DNA of 8,998 nucleotides from LMUY01 sp964245495 (GTDB lineage Bacteria > Pseudomonadota > Alphaproteobacteria > Acetobacterales > Acetobacteraceae): the NCBI GenBank assembly GCA_964245495.1, contig CAXTNC010000131.1, forward strand, positions 1 through 8,998, given 5' to 3'. Position numbers and translations under genes: made by a program. A model generated the notes under the pieces. The model was not told the DNA's origin. It did no database searches and saw only the letters and a program-made list of their open reading frames with translations. This document shows, piece after piece, positions 7,016 through 8,998 of this stretch (the stretch's first letter is position 1; every line of letters starts with the position of its first letter).

Positions 7016-7240
7016 TCAGGCGGGCGGCCAACGCTTGAGCGCCCTCTCACCCTGGATTGCGACGCGGATGCCCTCGTGCGGCTCGGCATACACCAGGCGC
7101 CTCAGCCCATGCTGCTTGATGAACCCGTCGATTGTCCCCTCACGGTGCTCCCAAACACGCTTCGCAAGATTGGTGGTGACCCCGGTGCAGAGAATGCCAT
7201 TCGGCCGGCTGGTCATGATGTAAACCCACCCGGCTGGCAT
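7016..7240 (-). CDS. Small GIY-YIG endonuclease-domain protein, C-terminally shortened
   Basis: This 74-aa solo GIY-YIG protein resembles the roughly 95-aa UPF0213-like proteins abundant in alphaproteobacteria. The start MPAGWVYIMTSRPNG at 7240 matches the family N-terminus; GGAGG directly abuts the ATG and GGGGG lies further upstream. Visible motifs are WVYI (the GIY strand), LCTGVT where the family has LYTGVT or LYIGVT (motif Tyr replaced by Cys), RVWEHR with the conserved Arg, and AIQGERALKRW with the conserved Glu. It ends at KRWPPA with TGA (7018-7016), where relatives continue RAWKLALIE-x-NPxWRDLYE; the stop sits at the conserved Trp. The open frame extends upstream to 7360, but that part only translates the repeat. 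Nuclease activity is doubtful; a decaying gene is likely. It lies antisense to the dpp operon. Confidence 0.75.
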   Translation of the reverse strand: MPAGWVYIMTSRPNGILCTGVTTNLAKRVWEHREGTIDGFIKQHGLRRLVYAEPHEGIRVAIQGERALKRWPPA

Positions 7241-7275
7241 CCTCCGTTCCCCCCTCATTGCCTGAGCGGTTGCAA

Positions 7276-7363
7276 TCGCGTGGATGGCCGGGTCAACCCT
7301 CCGCAGCCTTTCCACGTGCGAAGCGCGCGCGTGGAACCTTTGGCTGCTCCGCCCGGCCATGAC
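7276..7363 (-). repeat. REP-like palindrome, right copy, with 56-nt structured insert
   Basis: On the minus strand this 88-nt unit carries the same two blocks as the copy at 6965-6998, but separated by an extra 56 nt (7297-7352). On the plus strand the parts nest as one long imperfect hairpin: ATGGCCGGG (7284-7292) with CCCGGCCAT (7352-7360), GCAGCC (7303-7308) with GGCTGC (7342-7347), and TTCCACG (7310-7316) with CGTGGAA (7330-7336). The tip is GC-rich. It lies just before dppC and upstream of the GIY-YIG start codon, so it could fold in transcripts of either strand. Confidence 0.8.
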
Positions 7364-7377
7364 GGTACTGCTGATCC

Positions 7378-8237
7378 ATGAGCCTCACCTTAACCCGCGC
7401 CCCCCGCTTCGCCTTTGCCCGCCGCCTGCTCGGCAGCCCCGGCGCGCTGGCTGGCTTCGTGCTGCTCCTCATCCTCATCATGGTGGCCGCGGCGGCGCCG
7501 CTCGTCGCGCCGCACGGCCCCGCCGAGCAGTTCCGCTCCTCCTTCCTCGCCCCGCCGTTCCAGCAGGCCGGGTTCCCGCTCGGCACGGACAGCCTCGGCC
7601 GCGACATGCTCAGCCGGCTGATCTACGGCGCCCGGCTCTCCTTGCTGATCGGCACGGTCGTGGTGGCGCTTTCCCTCGCGTTCGGCACCTTGCTGGGCCT
7701 CGCCGCCGCCTTCGCGGGCGGTGTCGCGGATGTAGTCATCATGCGGCTGATGGACGTGCTGCTGGTGTTCCCCTCCCTGCTGCTGGCCATCGTCGTGGTC
7801 GCCATCCTGGGGCCTGGGCTGACCAACGCCATGCTGGCCGTGGCCGCCGTGCAGCTGCCGGCCTACGTCCGCCTCGCCCGCGCCGCAGCACAGGGCGAAC
7901 TGGCGCGGGACTACGTGCTCGCCACCCGCGCGGCCGGGGCCGGCACGGCGCGGCTGATGGCGCTGGTGGTGCTGCCGAACTGCCTCGCGCCGTTGATCGT
8001 GCAGGCGACGCTCGGCTTCTCGTCGGCCATCCTGGACGCGGCGGCGCTGGGCTTCCTGGGCCTCGGCGCGCAGCCGCCGACACCGGAATGGGGCACCATG
8101 CTGGCCGACGCGCTGCAGTTCTACGGGCGCGCCTGGTGGCTGCTGACCTTCCCGGGCCTGGCCATCCTGGCGACCGTCATGGCGTTCAACCTGCTGGGGG
8201 ACGGGCTGCGCGACGCGCTGGACCCGAAGCTGCGCAG

Positions 8238-8241
<4 letters not shown>
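7378..8241 (+). CDS. dppC: Dipeptide ABC transporter permease DppC
   Basis: This 287-aa second permease subunit is of the usual DppC size (about 300 aa). The N-terminal helix is GALAGFVLLLILIMVAAAAPLVAP, followed by the family motif FPLGTDSLGRDMLSRLIYGARLSL, in which GTDxxGRD is diagnostic of the DppC/OppC group. Then come several membrane helices, the EAA-type ATPase-docking loop ELARDYVLATRAAGAG (Glu174 to about residue 189) and LGFLGLGAQPPTPEWGTML near the C-terminus. ATG 7378 is the natural start, but no purine-rich ribosome site precedes it; the upstream 14 bp end the GIY-YIG cassette region. The stop overlaps the dppD GTG (GTGA, 8238-8241). Because a structured repeat lies just upstream, translation here may be weaker than in an uninterrupted operon. 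Confidence 0.94.

Positions 8242-8998
<757 letters not shown>

Larger units (their letters stand above)
6965..7363. mobile_element. Putative GIY-YIG/REP-like cassette inserted between dppB and dppC
   Basis: The 399-bp segment has inverted copies of one palindromic unit at its two ends, both oriented with CCACGCGA facing inward, and a single minus-strand GIY-YIG nuclease gene between them. Outside it only 11 bp (6954-6964) and 14 bp (7364-7377) separate it from the dppB stop and the dppC start. The rest of this operon is packed with overlaps or a 4-bp gap, so the segment looks inserted. No target-site duplication is evident. That the whole unit moved together is an inference; the repeats could also have arrived independently. 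Confidence 0.45.

Noticed and set aside
7016..7360. 114-residue version of the GIY-YIG protein
   Set aside because: The first 40 residues translate the palindromic repeat; family similarity begins at MPAGWVYI (7240), which also has a purine-rich upstream site.

Overview
The window is GC-rich and gene-dense. It reads as an alphaproteobacterial chromosome, most likely Rhodospirillales or a relative. The evidence is the ispH-thrB-rnhA gene block, the kinase-fold (APH-like) homoserine kinase, and short GC-rich palindromes of the kind scattered through alphaproteobacterial intergenic DNA. Genus cannot be decided from sequence alone.

Layout. (1) Positions 1-1182 are a decayed insertion-sequence region. 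A plus-strand IS5-family transposase (130-881) carries an in-frame amber codon and has lost its catalytic glutamate. Its right end abuts a minus-strand, frameshifted fragment of a second IS5-family transposase (898-1034). (2) Positions 1183-3658, minus strand, hold ispH, thrB and rnhA. These encode the last step of MEP isoprenoid synthesis, the threonine-pathway homoserine kinase and ribonuclease HI. A 9-bp-stem palindromic repeat lies between ispH and thrB, and thrB and rnhA overlap by 11 bp. (3) Positions 3786-8998, plus strand, hold an unnamed lipoprotein gene coupled to a dipeptide transporter operon: lipoprotein, dppA, dppB, dppC and dppD (cut by the window end). The neighbours lipoprotein/dppA and dppC/dppD overlap by 4 bp (GTGA), and dppB starts 4 bp after dppA ends.

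The exception in the operon is the dppB-dppC junction. A 399-bp cassette (6965-7363) sits there: a small minus-strand GIY-YIG nuclease gene bracketed by two inverted copies of one REP-like palindrome, which match at 31 of 32 compared bases. Removing it would leave dppB and dppC only 25 bp apart. This is the most interesting signal in the window. It looks like a solo GIY-YIG gene carried or flanked by palindromic repeats, and the resident copy has a substituted motif tyrosine and a shortened C-terminus.

How the genes work together: DppA binds di-/tripeptides (possibly haem) in the periplasm, DppB and DppC form the inner-membrane channel, and DppD is one of the two expected ATPases; dppF would be expected just beyond the window. 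The lipoprotein may belong to the same expression unit, but its role is unknown. The divergent ispH and lipoprotein genes share the 127-bp gap 3659-3785, where I found no convincing sigma-70 boxes.
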